Part shown: positions 1 to 8,359 of the stretch, piece by piece | How positions within the stretch are numbered: the stretch's first letter is position 1 | Layout: each line of letters begins with the position of its first letter | Source: Rhodanobacter denitrificans | Lineage (GTDB): Bacteria; Pseudomonadota; Gammaproteobacteria; Xanthomonadales; Rhodanobacteraceae | Assembly (NCBI RefSeq): GCF_000230695.2 | Contig: NC_020541.1 | Span: 3,410,001 to 3,474,000, forward strand | Direction of reading: 5' to 3' | Length of the DNA stretch: 64,000 nucleotides | Notes under the pieces: generated by a model | Seen by the model: the letters and a program-made list of their open reading frames with translations, nothing else | Told to the model about the DNA's origin: nothing | Databases searched by the model: none | Position numbers and translations under genes: made by a program

Positions 1-113
1 GACCGGAGCGAGCAGTGAGTGACGCGAAGTGAGGAGTGAGCGATGAAGGTTTGAGGCATCATGCCCATCGCCCTACTCTCACCTCCCTCTTCCCGCCACT
101 CACTCCCGACCTT
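1..113. repeat. Imperfect long inverted repeat upstream of holC
   Basis: The left part (about 5-45) is rich in GAGTGAG/GCGAAGTGAG-type words. The right part (about 62-110) carries their reverse complements, so the segment could fold into one long imperfect hairpin just before the holC start. A similar purine-rich/pyrimidine-rich inverted repeat lies at 62629-62735, which suggests a dispersed intergenic repeat family. The window begins inside or at the edge of it, so the true left boundary is unknown. No coding function is seen. Confidence 0.5.
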
Positions 114-533
114 ATGCGCGCCGACTTCTACCTGATCGACAAGCCGCGCTTTCGCGAACAGCCGCTGCTGCTGGTCTGCGAGCTGGTGAACAAGGCATTC
201 GCCGGCGGGCAGCCGATGCTGATCCTGGCTCGCGACTTTGCCCAGGCCGAAGCGCTGGACGAACTGCTGTGGGCGTTCGACGACGACGCCATGATCCCGC
301 ACCAGCTGGCTGGCGACGATGACGACGACGAGACGGCGGTACTGATCGTGCCGCCGGGCGTGGACAGCGCCGACCGGCCGCTGCTGATCAACCTGCGCGA
401 GAGCTGCCCCGCCGGCCGCTACCAGCGCGTGCTGGAAGTGGTCGCCGCCGACCCGGCCGAACGCGAGGGTTCACGCACGCGCTGGCGCGAATACCAGCGA
501 CTGGGTTTCGAGCTGCACAAGTACGACATGTGA
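114..533 (+). CDS. holC: DNA polymerase III chi subunit
   Basis: The 139-residue product begins MRADFYLIDKPRF, a typical opening of the HolC family, and its length fits. Chi is an accessory subunit of the clamp-loader complex; with psi it links the replisome to single-strand binding protein. An in-frame GTG at 36 would add 26 residues encoded by the inverted repeat, so the ATG at 114 is preferred although its Shine-Dalgarno is weak. In many gammaproteobacteria holC is followed by valS; here it runs head-on, with a one-base gap, into a sensor kinase gene. Function is inferred from family resemblance. Confidence 0.85.
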   Translation: MRADFYLIDKPRFREQPLLLVCELVNKAFAGGQPMLILARDFAQAEALDELLWAFDDDAMIPHQLAGDDDDDETAVLIVPPGVDSADRPLLINLRESCPAGRYQRVLEVVAADPAEREGSRTRWREYQRLGFELHKYDM

Positions 534-534
534 T

Positions 535-3500
535 TCACGCCGGCGCGGCCGCGCCGTCGACCACCCGCGCCAGCGCCGCCGCCAGCTGTTCGCCGCTGAG
601 CGGCTTGCGCAGGAAGCCGTCCATGCCCGCCGCGCGCGCCTTCGCCTCGTCCTCGCTGCCCTGGCGCGCGGTCACCGCCACGATCGGCAGGTGCCGCCCG
701 GCCAGCTCGCGCTGGCGGATCAGCCGCGCGATCTGGAAACCGTCCACGCCCGGCAGGTCCAGATCCAGCAGCACCGCGTCGAACTGCGCGTGCGCCAACT
801 CGGCCAGCGCCGCCAGCCCGTTCACCACGTGCACCACCGCGTGGCCCTCGCGCTCCAGCAGGCCGCGGATCACCGCGGCCACGATGGTGTCGTCCTCCAC
901 CAGCAGCAGCCGGTAGCGGCGACCGCTCGGCCGCTCCACCGGCGCCGGCGCCGCCGGCTCGACCAGCGGCAGCCGCACGCGGAACGTGCTGCCGTGGCCC
1001 AGCCGCGATTCCAGCTCGATGCTGCCGCCCATCATCTCCACCAGCTCGCGGCAGATCGCCAGCCCCAGCCCGCTGCCGGCGCGCCGCTGCGGACTCTCCG
1101 CCTGCTCGAAGCGCTGGAACAGCCGCGCCTGGCTGGCCTCGGGAATGCCCGGGCCGGTGTCGCTCACGCTGAACTGCAGGCCCTCGGGCTGGCGCTGCGC
1201 GCTCAGCGTCACGCTGCCGTGCTCGGTGAACTTCAGTGCGTTGTTGGCCAGGTTCAGCAGGATCTGCTTGATCCGCACCGCATCGCCGAGCAGCTGCGCC
1301 GGCAGCTCGTCGGCCAGCGCCAGCACGAAGCGGATGCCTTTGGCGTGCGCCAGGCCCTGCTCCAGCTGCGCCACGTCCTCCAGCAGTTGCCGCGGATCGA
1401 ACGGCACCGGCTCCAGCTCCAGCCGGCCCGCCTCGATCCGCGCCAGGTCCAGCGCGTCGTTCAGCAGCTTCAAGAGCATCCCGCCGGAGCGCTGCATCGC
1501 CTGCGTGTAGTCGTGCTGCTGGCGATTCAGCGGCGTGCTCAAGAGCAGTTCGGCCATGCCCATCACGCCGGTCATCGGCGTGCGGATCTCGTGGCTCAGC
1601 GTGGCCAGGAACTGCGTCTTCGCCGCACTCGCCGCCTCCGCCAGCTGCCGCTGCTGCTCGACCAGCTGCACGTGGTGCCGCTGCGCCAGGCGCCGGCGCC
1701 AACCGTGCAGCACCAGGCCGACCAGCGCGGCCGCGAGCAGCACGTAGATCGCCCACGCCCACCAGCGCCGCCACGGCGGCGCCTCGACGTGGATGCGCAA
1801 CGGCGTGGCCAGGCGCACCCATTGGCCGTTCGCGCCCGCGGCCATCACGTCGAGCGTGTAGTCGCCGGCGCCGAGACCGCTGAAATCGCGCTCGCCGCGG
1901 CTGCCGGTGTCCACCCAGTCGCTGTCGAAACCGTGCAGCCGGAAACGGTAGCGGTTGGCAGCCGGCGCGACGTAGGAGAACACCCGCGCCTCGATCGCGA
2001 GCTGGCTGTCGTGCCAGTCCATGTGCAGGGGCTGCGTGCCGATCGGCAGTACCTGGGTGACGCCGCGGTGGCGCACCCGGGCCTGGGTGAGCGCCATCTG
2101 CGGCACGCTGGTCTGCCGGTTGCTCCGGTCCGGGTTGAACGCCACCACGCCACCCAGGGTGGCAGCATAGATGTAGCCGCTGGGCATCCGCGCGTAGCCG
2201 CGGAAGAACTCGCCGTTGGTCAGGCCGTCCTGCAGGCCGAACGAACGGAACGCGCCGGTGTCCGGCGCGAACCGCCACAGGCCGTCGTGGCCAAACACCC
2301 AGACCCGGCCGGCGGCATCGACGCGCAGGTCGGTGACGTTGACCGATGGCCAGCCATGCGCCGCGTCGATCCGGCGATCGGCCACGATGCCGTCGTCGCC
2401 GCGGCGGTAGTGGACCAGCCCGTCGGCATTGGCCATCCACAGCCCGTCGGCGGTGAAATCGAAGGCATCGACGGATTGCCCGGTCGGCCCGCCCGGCACC
2501 ATCACGAAACGGCCCTGCGCCGTGTCCAGCCACATCATGCCGCCGTCGCTGGCGTACCAGAAGACGCCGTCGTGCAGCGTCATCTGGCTGCCCCAGCGCA
2601 CCTTGTCGCTGGAGCCGTCCATCGGCACCGGCTGCACCGCCAGCGTCTCCGGGTCGATGCGGAACAGGCCCTGGCCGAAGGTGCGCGCATACATCTGGCC
2701 GTCCGGCCCGGGCTCCACCTCCAGCGGCCGTTGCAGCTTCGCGCCGGTCGGATCGACCCGATCGAGCCGCCCGTCAGTATCGCGATACAACGCGCCCTGC
2801 ACCACCACCCACAAGCGGTTACTCGCGTCCTCGGTCATGCCGACCACGTCGCCGCGCAGTCCCGATATCACGTGCTCGACCGTGCCGGCCACCGGATCGA
2901 GCCGGTCGACACGGCCGCCGCGCTGGCCCACCCACACATGGCGACCGTCCTTGCCGCGCGCCATCGTGGTCGCGATCGCGTCGCGCAAACTGGACGGGTC
3001 GTCCGGCATGTGGGTGAAGCGGCTGAAGCGGTTCCAGCCCGGCCCCAGGTACGCCACGCCGCCGTCGTACAGCACCGCCCACAGGCCGCCTTCACGGTCG
3101 ACCATCAGCTGCCATACCCAGGTACCGGGCAAGTTGCCGTAGAGCACCGGCTGGTCGGCCACCGCGGTCACCGGCCCGCCCGGGCGCGCCTGCAGGAACA
3201 GGCCCCTCTGCGTGCCGACCCACAGGCGGCCGGCGTCGTCGCGCACGCTGCTCATCACGTTGGTGTCGGGAATCACGCCGGCGCCGAAGCGGCGTGCCAC
3301 GCCGTCGGCGCCGACGATCCACAGACCGTCGGTGGCGGCGATGCGCACCTCGTCGCCGCTGCCGTCGATCCGCCACGCGTCGATGGTCCGCCGCGGTTCG
3401 GCCGAGGGCACACGCCAGATCGTGCCATCGGCCTCGCGCACGAACACGCCATGGCTGCTGCCGATCCACATCCGCTCGTGGCGATCCACGTACAGCGCGG

Positions 3501-4077
3501 CCACGGTGCCGACCGCGGCCGGCGTGGCGCCGAGCGGCGGATCGACCACGTGCTCGAAGCCGCCCTCGTCCGGACGCATCCGGTCGAGCCCGCCGGCGCT
3601 GCCCACCCACAAGCTGCCATCGGCGGTCTGCGCAACCGCCCATACCCTGTCGCTGGCCAGGCTGGCGGAGTCGGCCGGGTCGTGCCCCCAGTGGCGGAAC
3701 GTACCGCGGGCCTCGTCGTAGCGGTTCAGGCCCGCGTTCAGGCCGGCGGCCCACAGCCGGCCCTGCCGATCAACCATCAGCGTGGCGATGCCGTTGTTGT
3801 ACAACGAGTCCGGATCATTCTCGGCATGCCGGAACACCGTGAAGCCGACGCCGTCGAAGCGCGCCAGGCCGCCCTTGGTGCCGAACCAGATCGCACCGGC
3901 GCGATCCTGCGTCACGGCATAGACGCTGGTGCTCGGCAACCCGTCCGAGGTGTCGTAGCGACGGAACTGTGGGGTCGGCAGCGGATCGGCCTGCGTCGCG
4001 ACAGCGGCGGGTGCCGGCACGCCTGACGCGGGCGCGGCCAGCCCGAGGGCCAGGACCAGCAAGACTGCCGAAAACAT
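535..4077 (-). CDS. Hybrid sensor histidine kinase with beta-propeller sensor, copy 1
   Basis: A 1180-residue hybrid two-component protein. It has an N-terminal signal or anchor, then repeated propeller blades of the type GxLWxGTxxGLxR (about residues 30-700), a Y_Y_Y domain (YRFRLHGFDSDW), one membrane span (WAWAIYVLLAAALVGLVL, near residue 770), and a HisKA domain with the phospho-accepting His829 in LSHEIRTP. A HATPase follows (DTGPGIP, GSGLGLAI), then a receiver with phospho-acceptor Asp1105 in LLDLDLPG. The large periplasmic part should bind a ligand, which is unknown. No DNA-binding output domain follows the receiver, so a separate regulator or phosphotransfer protein is expected. The last ~410 residues are nearly identical to the upstream paralogue at 4221-7778. 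An AAGGGGA-like site precedes the ATG. Confidence 0.88.
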   Translation of the reverse strand: MFSAVLLVLALGLAAPASGVPAPAAVATQADPLPTPQFRRYDTSDGLPSTSVYAVTQDRAGAIWFGTKGGLARFDGVGFTVFRHAENDPDSLYNNGIATLMVDRQGRLWAAGLNAGLNRYDEARGTFRHWGHDPADSASLASDRVWAVAQTADGSLWVGSAGGLDRMRPDEGGFEHVVDPPLGATPAAVGTVAALYVDRHERMWIGSSHGVFVREADGTIWRVPSAEPRRTIDAWRIDGSGDEVRIAATDGLWIVGADGVARRFGAGVIPDTNVMSSVRDDAGRLWVGTQRGLFLQARPGGPVTAVADQPVLYGNLPGTWVWQLMVDREGGLWAVLYDGGVAYLGPGWNRFSRFTHMPDDPSSLRDAIATTMARGKDGRHVWVGQRGGRVDRLDPVAGTVEHVISGLRGDVVGMTEDASNRLWVVVQGALYRDTDGRLDRVDPTGAKLQRPLEVEPGPDGQMYARTFGQGLFRIDPETLAVQPVPMDGSSDKVRWGSQMTLHDGVFWYASDGGMMWLDTAQGRFVMVPGGPTGQSVDAFDFTADGLWMANADGLVHYRRGDDGIVADRRIDAAHGWPSVNVTDLRVDAAGRVWVFGHDGLWRFAPDTGAFRSFGLQDGLTNGEFFRGYARMPSGYIYAATLGGVVAFNPDRSNRQTSVPQMALTQARVRHRGVTQVLPIGTQPLHMDWHDSQLAIEARVFSYVAPAANRYRFRLHGFDSDWVDTGSRGERDFSGLGAGDYTLDVMAAGANGQWVRLATPLRIHVEAPPWRRWWAWAIYVLLAAALVGLVLHGWRRRLAQRHHVQLVEQQRQLAEAASAAKTQFLATLSHEIRTPMTGVMGMAELLLSTPLNRQQHDYTQAMQRSGGMLLKLLNDALDLARIEAGRLELEPVPFDPRQLLEDVAQLEQGLAHAKGIRFVLALADELPAQLLGDAVRIKQILLNLANNALKFTEHGSVTLSAQRQPEGLQFSVSDTGPGIPEASQARLFQRFEQAESPQRRAGSGLGLAICRELVEMMGGSIELESRLGHGSTFRVRLPLVEPAAPAPVERPSGRRYRLLLVEDDTIVAAVIRGLLEREGHAVVHVVNGLAALAELAHAQFDAVLLDLDLPGVDGFQIARLIRQRELAGRHLPIVAVTARQGSEDEAKARAAGMDGFLRKPLSGEQLAAALARVVDGAAAPA

Positions 4078-4220
4078 TCAGGTTGTCCCCTTCGGGCTTC
4101 CATGCACGCTTGCGCCGTATTGCATGCCGACGCAGCGCCATGCGTGGCGGTTGGCCGCCCCATGCCGGCCATCATGCCAAAACCGCCCAACCGGCGCGAG
4201 CGGGCCGGCCGGCCCACGGC
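4078..4220. other. Spacer between the two kinase genes
   Basis: This 143-base spacer separates the stop of copy 2 from the start of copy 1. It contains a short GGCCGGCC palindrome near 4203-4213 but no U-tract terminator. Transcription from copy 2 into copy 1 is therefore possible. No gene was recognised. Confidence 0.4.
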
Positions 4221-7200
4221 TCAGGCCGGGGCGTCGCCCGCCGAAGCGACCACCCGCGCCAGCGCGGCCGCCAGCTGCTCGCCGCTGAGCGGCTTGCGCA
4301 GGAAGCCGTCCATGCCCGCCGCGCGCGCCTTCGCCTCGTCCTCGCTGCCCTGGCGCGCGGTCACCGCCACGATCGGCAGGTGCCGCCCAGCCGGCTCGCG
4401 CTGGCGGATCAGCCGCGCGATCTGGAAACCGTCCACGCCCGGCAGGTCCAGATCCAGCAGCACCGCGTCGAACTGCGCGTGCGCCAGCTCGGCCAGCGCC
4501 GCCAGCCCGTTCACCACGTGCACCACCGCGTGGCCCTCGCGCTCCAGCAGGCCGCGGATCACCGCCGCCACGATGGTGTCGTCCTCCACCAGCAGCAGCC
4601 GGTAGCGGCGGCCGCTCGGCCGCTCCACCGGCGCCGGCGCCGCCGGCTCGACCAGCGGCAGCCGCACGCGGAACGTGCTGCCGTGGCCCAGCCGCGATTC
4701 CAGCTCGATGCTGCCACCCATCATCTCCACCAGCTCGCGGCAGATCGCCAGCCCCAGCCCGCTGCCGGCGCGCCGCTGCGGGCTGTCGGCCTGCTCGAAG
4801 CGCTGGAACAGCCGCGCCTGGCTGGCCTCCGGGATGCCCGGGCCGGTGTCGCTCACGCTGAACTGCAGGCCGTCGGACAGCCGCCGCGCGCTCAGCGTGA
4901 CGCTGCCGTGCTCGGTGAACTTCAACGCGTTGTTGGCCAGGTTCAGCAGGATCTGCTTGATCCGCACCGCATCGCCGAGCAGCTGCGCCGGCAGCTCGTC
5001 GGCCAGCGCCAGCACGAAGCGGATGCCTTTGGCGTGCGCCAGGCCCTGCTCCAGCTGCGCCACGTCCTCCAGCAGTTGCCGCGGATCGAACGGCACCGGC
5101 TCCAGCTCCAGCCGGCCGGCCTCGATCCGCGCCAGGTCCAGCGCGTCGTTCAGCAGCTTCAAGAGCATCCCGCCGGAGCGCTGCATCGCCTGCGTGTAGT
5201 CGTGCTGCTGGCGATTCAGCGGCGTGCTCAAGAGCAGTTCGGCCATGCCCATCACGCCGGTCATCGGCGTGCGGATCTCGTGGCTCAGCGTGGCCAGGAA
5301 CTGCGTCTTCGCCGCGCTCGCCGCCTCCGCCAGCTGCCGCTGCTGCTCGACCAGCTGCACGTGGTGCCGCTGCGCCAGGCGCCGGCGCCAACCGTGCAGC
5401 ACCAGGCCGACCAGCGCGGCCGCGAGCAGCACGTAGATCGCCCACGCCCACCAGCGCCGCCACGGCGGCGCCTGCACATGGACCCTCAACGGCGTCGCCA
5501 GCATGTTCCATGCGCCGTCGGTACCCGCGGCCATCACTTCCAGCGTGTAGTCGCCCGCACCGAGCCCGGCGAACTCGCGCTCGCCATGGTTGCCGGTATC
5601 CACCCACGCGGTATCGAAACCGCGCAGGCGGAAACGATAGCGATTGGCAGTCGGGTCGACGTACGAACTCAAGCGCACTTCGACCCGCAACTCGCGGTCA
5701 CTCCACGCCAGTTGGATCGGCTCCGCCCGAACCGGCAACTCGCGGACGGCACCCGCATGACGCACGCTAACACCGGTAACCACCACCTCTGCCGGGTGGG
5801 CTGTTGTCGGCGCGCGATCCGGCTGAAAACCGAAGACACCGCCCAAGCTGGCAACATAGATCGTGCCATCCAGCGTGACGGCCGGCGAGTCGCCACGAAC
5901 TTCGCTATTCACCAGGCCATTGCGCAAGCCGAACGATTTCAACTCGCCGCTGTGCGGATCGAATCTCCACAAACCGTTCTTGCAGAACAACCAGAATCGC
6001 TCCTGACGATCGACATGCAGAGCGATCAGCACCATCGATGGCCAACTCGACGGAATCGGAACCAACTGGTCACGCACCACCTTGCCACCATCCAGCCGGT
6101 AATGTTCGAACATCTTGTCGCGTGCCGCCCAGAACCCGTCTGCCGTGAATTCGAGCGCATAGATGTAGCCCTCGTCCGACACCCCCCCGATCGGCTCAAG
6201 TTCGTTGCGCACGGGATCCCAGCGCAGCAGCCGCTCCTGATCGGCGTACCAGCCCAGGCTGTTGTAAGGCGTCAACCGATTGCCCACAAAGCCGGTGTCA
6301 TCCGCAGATGCGACAGGCTTGGGATCGACCGCCAGCGTATCGGCGTTAATCCGGAACAGGCCATCGCGGTACGACACCAGATACATCCGGCGATCCGGGC
6401 CCATCGTCAGTCGACGCGGATGCGCGACCTGGGACGCGGCCAGATCCACTTCGACCAACTTGCCGTCGGCATACCGGTAGACACCTCCCTCGCTGGCAAT
6501 CCACAAGCGCCTGCGCACATCCTCCGCCATGTCCAGCACGTTCCCCTGCAAGCCGGAGATCGCATGCTGGACCTCACCGGTAATAGGGTCGAGCTTGTCC
6601 ACAAGACCATGTCCACCCACCCACAACCGACCATCGAAACTCGCCAGCACCGACGTCGCCGCGTTGCCGCGCAAGCTGTGGGAGTCGTCAGGCACATGAG
6701 TGAACCGGGTGAACTGGTTCCAGCCAGGTGCGAGATAGGCGATGCCGCCGTCCCCCATGACGAACCACAGGCCCCCCTCGATGTCGCACAGCGATTGCCA
6801 GACCTGTTGCGCGGGCAGGCTGCCCAACAGCATCGGCTGGCCGGAGATGAGGTGAATCTGCGGGCCGCCATCGTCCAGATACAGTCCATTGCGCGTGGTG
6901 ATCCACAAATGCCCAGCCTGATCCACGGTGCTGCTGTACACGTCGATGGACGGGATCTGTCCGGGCGCATACAGCCACGCCTTGCCATCGGCGCCCACCC
7001 GCAACAGGCCGCCGCGTACTGCGATCCGCACATCGTCGCCGCCGCCCTGGATCCGCCACACCTTCAGCGCCTGCAGACGCGAATCGAGCGATATCTGATG
7101 CACGCGGCCATCCACCTCGCGCACAAACACGCCAAGGCTGGAGCCGATCCACAGCTTTCCGTCTGGTTCGGCCAGCAAGGCACGCACGGCGCCGAATCCT

Positions 7201-7778
7201 TCATCCGGATTCTTCCCCAAAGGATTGCGCACATGCTCGAAATGCCAGCCATCGGGAAGCATGCGATCGAGCCCGGCATCCGTAGCCACCCACAGATCGC
7301 CGTCCGGCGTCTGCGTTATCGACCATACGTTATCGCTGGCCAAGCTTTGTGGATCCGCCGGATCATGACGCCAATGCTGGAAACCACCGCTCTCCCGTTC
7401 GTGACGATTGAGCCCCGAACCGAATCCTCCCACCCACAGCTGGTTGTCGTGATCCGCGAACAGGCTGTACACCGAACCCTCGGGCAACGACGCCGGGTCG
7501 TCCGAGTGATGGCTGAAAGTCTGGAAATCAACGCCGTCATAGCGCACTAGGTCGACGCCGACACCGAACCACATGAGGCCTTGCTTGTCCTGCACCACGG
7601 AATAGACCGTACTGCCGGGCAGACCATCCGCGGTCTGGTAACGCCGGAACTGCGGCGTCGGTAGCGGACCCGCAGCGTTACCGTTCGAAAGGGGCAGAAC
7701 AGTTGCAGTGCTGGCGTTCGCTGTTGCTACAAACGCAGATAGCGCTAAAACAGCGCTCAGCAAAAGGGTAGGCAACAT
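4221..7778 (-). CDS. Hybrid sensor histidine kinase with beta-propeller sensor, copy 2
   Basis: A 1185-residue paralogue of the downstream kinase with the same order: signal or anchor, propeller blades, Y_Y_Y domain, one membrane span, HisKA (His833), HATPase and receiver (Asp1109). The sensor half is clearly homologous to copy 1 but strongly diverged, and its DNA looks less GC-rich than the rest. From about the APPWRRWW motif at the membrane span onward the two proteins differ at only a handful of positions (for example RRLSD versus QRQPE) until the last eight residues. A GGGAAA sequence precedes the ATG. The 143-base spacer to copy 1 shows no clear promoter, so the two may be co-transcribed. 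The ligand and the output partner cannot be read from the window. Confidence 0.88.
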   Translation of the reverse strand: MLPTLLLSAVLALSAFVATANASTATVLPLSNGNAAGPLPTPQFRRYQTADGLPGSTVYSVVQDKQGLMWFGVGVDLVRYDGVDFQTFSHHSDDPASLPEGSVYSLFADHDNQLWVGGFGSGLNRHERESGGFQHWRHDPADPQSLASDNVWSITQTPDGDLWVATDAGLDRMLPDGWHFEHVRNPLGKNPDEGFGAVRALLAEPDGKLWIGSSLGVFVREVDGRVHQISLDSRLQALKVWRIQGGGDDVRIAVRGGLLRVGADGKAWLYAPGQIPSIDVYSSTVDQAGHLWITTRNGLYLDDGGPQIHLISGQPMLLGSLPAQQVWQSLCDIEGGLWFVMGDGGIAYLAPGWNQFTRFTHVPDDSHSLRGNAATSVLASFDGRLWVGGHGLVDKLDPITGEVQHAISGLQGNVLDMAEDVRRRLWIASEGGVYRYADGKLVEVDLAASQVAHPRRLTMGPDRRMYLVSYRDGLFRINADTLAVDPKPVASADDTGFVGNRLTPYNSLGWYADQERLLRWDPVRNELEPIGGVSDEGYIYALEFTADGFWAARDKMFEHYRLDGGKVVRDQLVPIPSSWPSMVLIALHVDRQERFWLFCKNGLWRFDPHSGELKSFGLRNGLVNSEVRGDSPAVTLDGTIYVASLGGVFGFQPDRAPTTAHPAEVVVTGVSVRHAGAVRELPVRAEPIQLAWSDRELRVEVRLSSYVDPTANRYRFRLRGFDTAWVDTGNHGEREFAGLGAGDYTLEVMAAGTDGAWNMLATPLRVHVQAPPWRRWWAWAIYVLLAAALVGLVLHGWRRRLAQRHHVQLVEQQRQLAEAASAAKTQFLATLSHEIRTPMTGVMGMAELLLSTPLNRQQHDYTQAMQRSGGMLLKLLNDALDLARIEAGRLELEPVPFDPRQLLEDVAQLEQGLAHAKGIRFVLALADELPAQLLGDAVRIKQILLNLANNALKFTEHGSVTLSARRLSDGLQFSVSDTGPGIPEASQARLFQRFEQADSPQRRAGSGLGLAICRELVEMMGGSIELESRLGHGSTFRVRLPLVEPAAPAPVERPSGRRYRLLLVEDDTIVAAVIRGLLEREGHAVVHVVNGLAALAELAHAQFDAVLLDLDLPGVDGFQIARLIRQREPAGRHLPIVAVTARQGSEDEAKARAAGMDGFLRKPLSGEQLAAALARVVASAGDAPA

Positions 7779-8023
7779 TTCAGCTTTCCCGTAAGAACCT
7801 CAAAAGCAGCGGTGGCCACCTCGATTACAGCACGGGCGCCGAACTCAGCCTAGCAATGAGGCTCGCTATCGAATCAGCACAGGCTAACGAGGAAGCTCAA
7901 ACAACTTCAAGCCCAAGCCATGCGACAAGGCCGGCAATTGCATGACCCTCCACACTTGATAGCCACTGCCGACTGTATTGGCATTCACTCCGAGAGCTAC
8001 CAAAAGCCAGCCAGTCACAAAGA

Positions 8024-8049
8024 AACAGCCGCCAGTTATGGCGGCTGTT
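8024..8049 (-). terminator. Intrinsic terminator behind the 22-residue ORF
   Basis: A perfect 10-bp stem (AACAGCCGCC with GGCGGCTGTT, loop of six). On the minus strand it begins four bases after the stop codon of the small ORF and is followed by TCTTT. On the plus strand it is followed by TTTCTT, so it could work in both directions, but no plus-strand gene ends here. Confidence 0.75.
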
Positions 8050-8053
8050 TTTC

Positions 8054-8122
8054 TTACCCCTTCTGCCCGTCAACCACTTTAAATGCGGTGATGCCAAAGA
8101 ATTCAGCCAATGCGTCCAACAT
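8054..8122 (-). CDS. Putative 22-residue small protein
   Basis: This short open frame starts with ATG, is preceded by GAAGAGGA at good Shine-Dalgarno distance, and ends in TAA directly before a strong terminator hairpin. The peptide begins MLDALAEFFG and ends VVDGQKG; the first part could form a short amphipathic helix. Upstream, TTGACA at 8233-8238 and TCCAAT at 8209-8214 (18-base spacing) form a plausible sigma-70 promoter, giving a transcript of roughly 180 nt. No known family was recognised. It could be a real small protein, the leader peptide of a small RNA, or chance; the agreement of promoter, ribosome site, stop and terminator is what supports it. Confidence 0.45.
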   Translation of the reverse strand: MLDALAEFFGITAFKVVDGQKG

Positions 8123-8208
8123 AATTCAATCCTCTTCGAAGTAAATCGCAGCGTTAGCCAAAAACCACAGCCATCATCCATGACTTATCGAGACCCCTCC
8201 CTCTACCC

Positions 8209-8238
8209 ATTGGAGCGTAAGAGCAAGTTCACTGTCAA
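8209..8238 (-). promoter_or_regulatory. Predicted promoter of the small ORF unit
   Basis: On the minus strand, TTGACA (8233-8238) is followed after 18 bases by TCCAAT (8209-8214). This predicts a start near 8202 and a leader of about 80 nt before the 22-residue ORF. The -35 is perfect and the -10 matches four of six positions. Confidence 0.45.
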
Positions 8239-8359
8239 TAAATTGAGTTAAACAGGGTCGTGAACAATGCGGGATACGCGATGTAAATGAGCACAGGCGA
8301 CGATGCAGGTAAGCACGCTACAGTGCACAATCCGACCCTGCCCAGAATGGAATGCACGG

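Larger units (their letters stand above)
7779..8359. other. Intergenic region between kinase 2 and the GTPase gene
   Basis: This 581-base stretch is less GC-rich than its neighbours. It contains the small ORF unit (about 8020-8240). The remaining 7779-8020 segment is the minus-strand leader of the kinase gene and shows no convincing gene. The plus-strand leader of the GTPase gene lies right of 8240. Confidence 0.5.

Noticed and set aside
691..7550. Very long plus-strand open frames opposite the two kinase genes
   Set aside because: They lack starts with ribosome sites and have low-complexity, arginine/histidine/glutamine-rich translations; they are antisense shadows of high-GC coding sequence.
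7905..8050. Minus-strand frame with a hydrophobic stretch (FFVTGWLLVALGV) ending before kinase 2
   Set aside because: There is no start codon with a ribosome site, and it would begin within the terminator stem. It is probably chance, although a gene remnant cannot be excluded.
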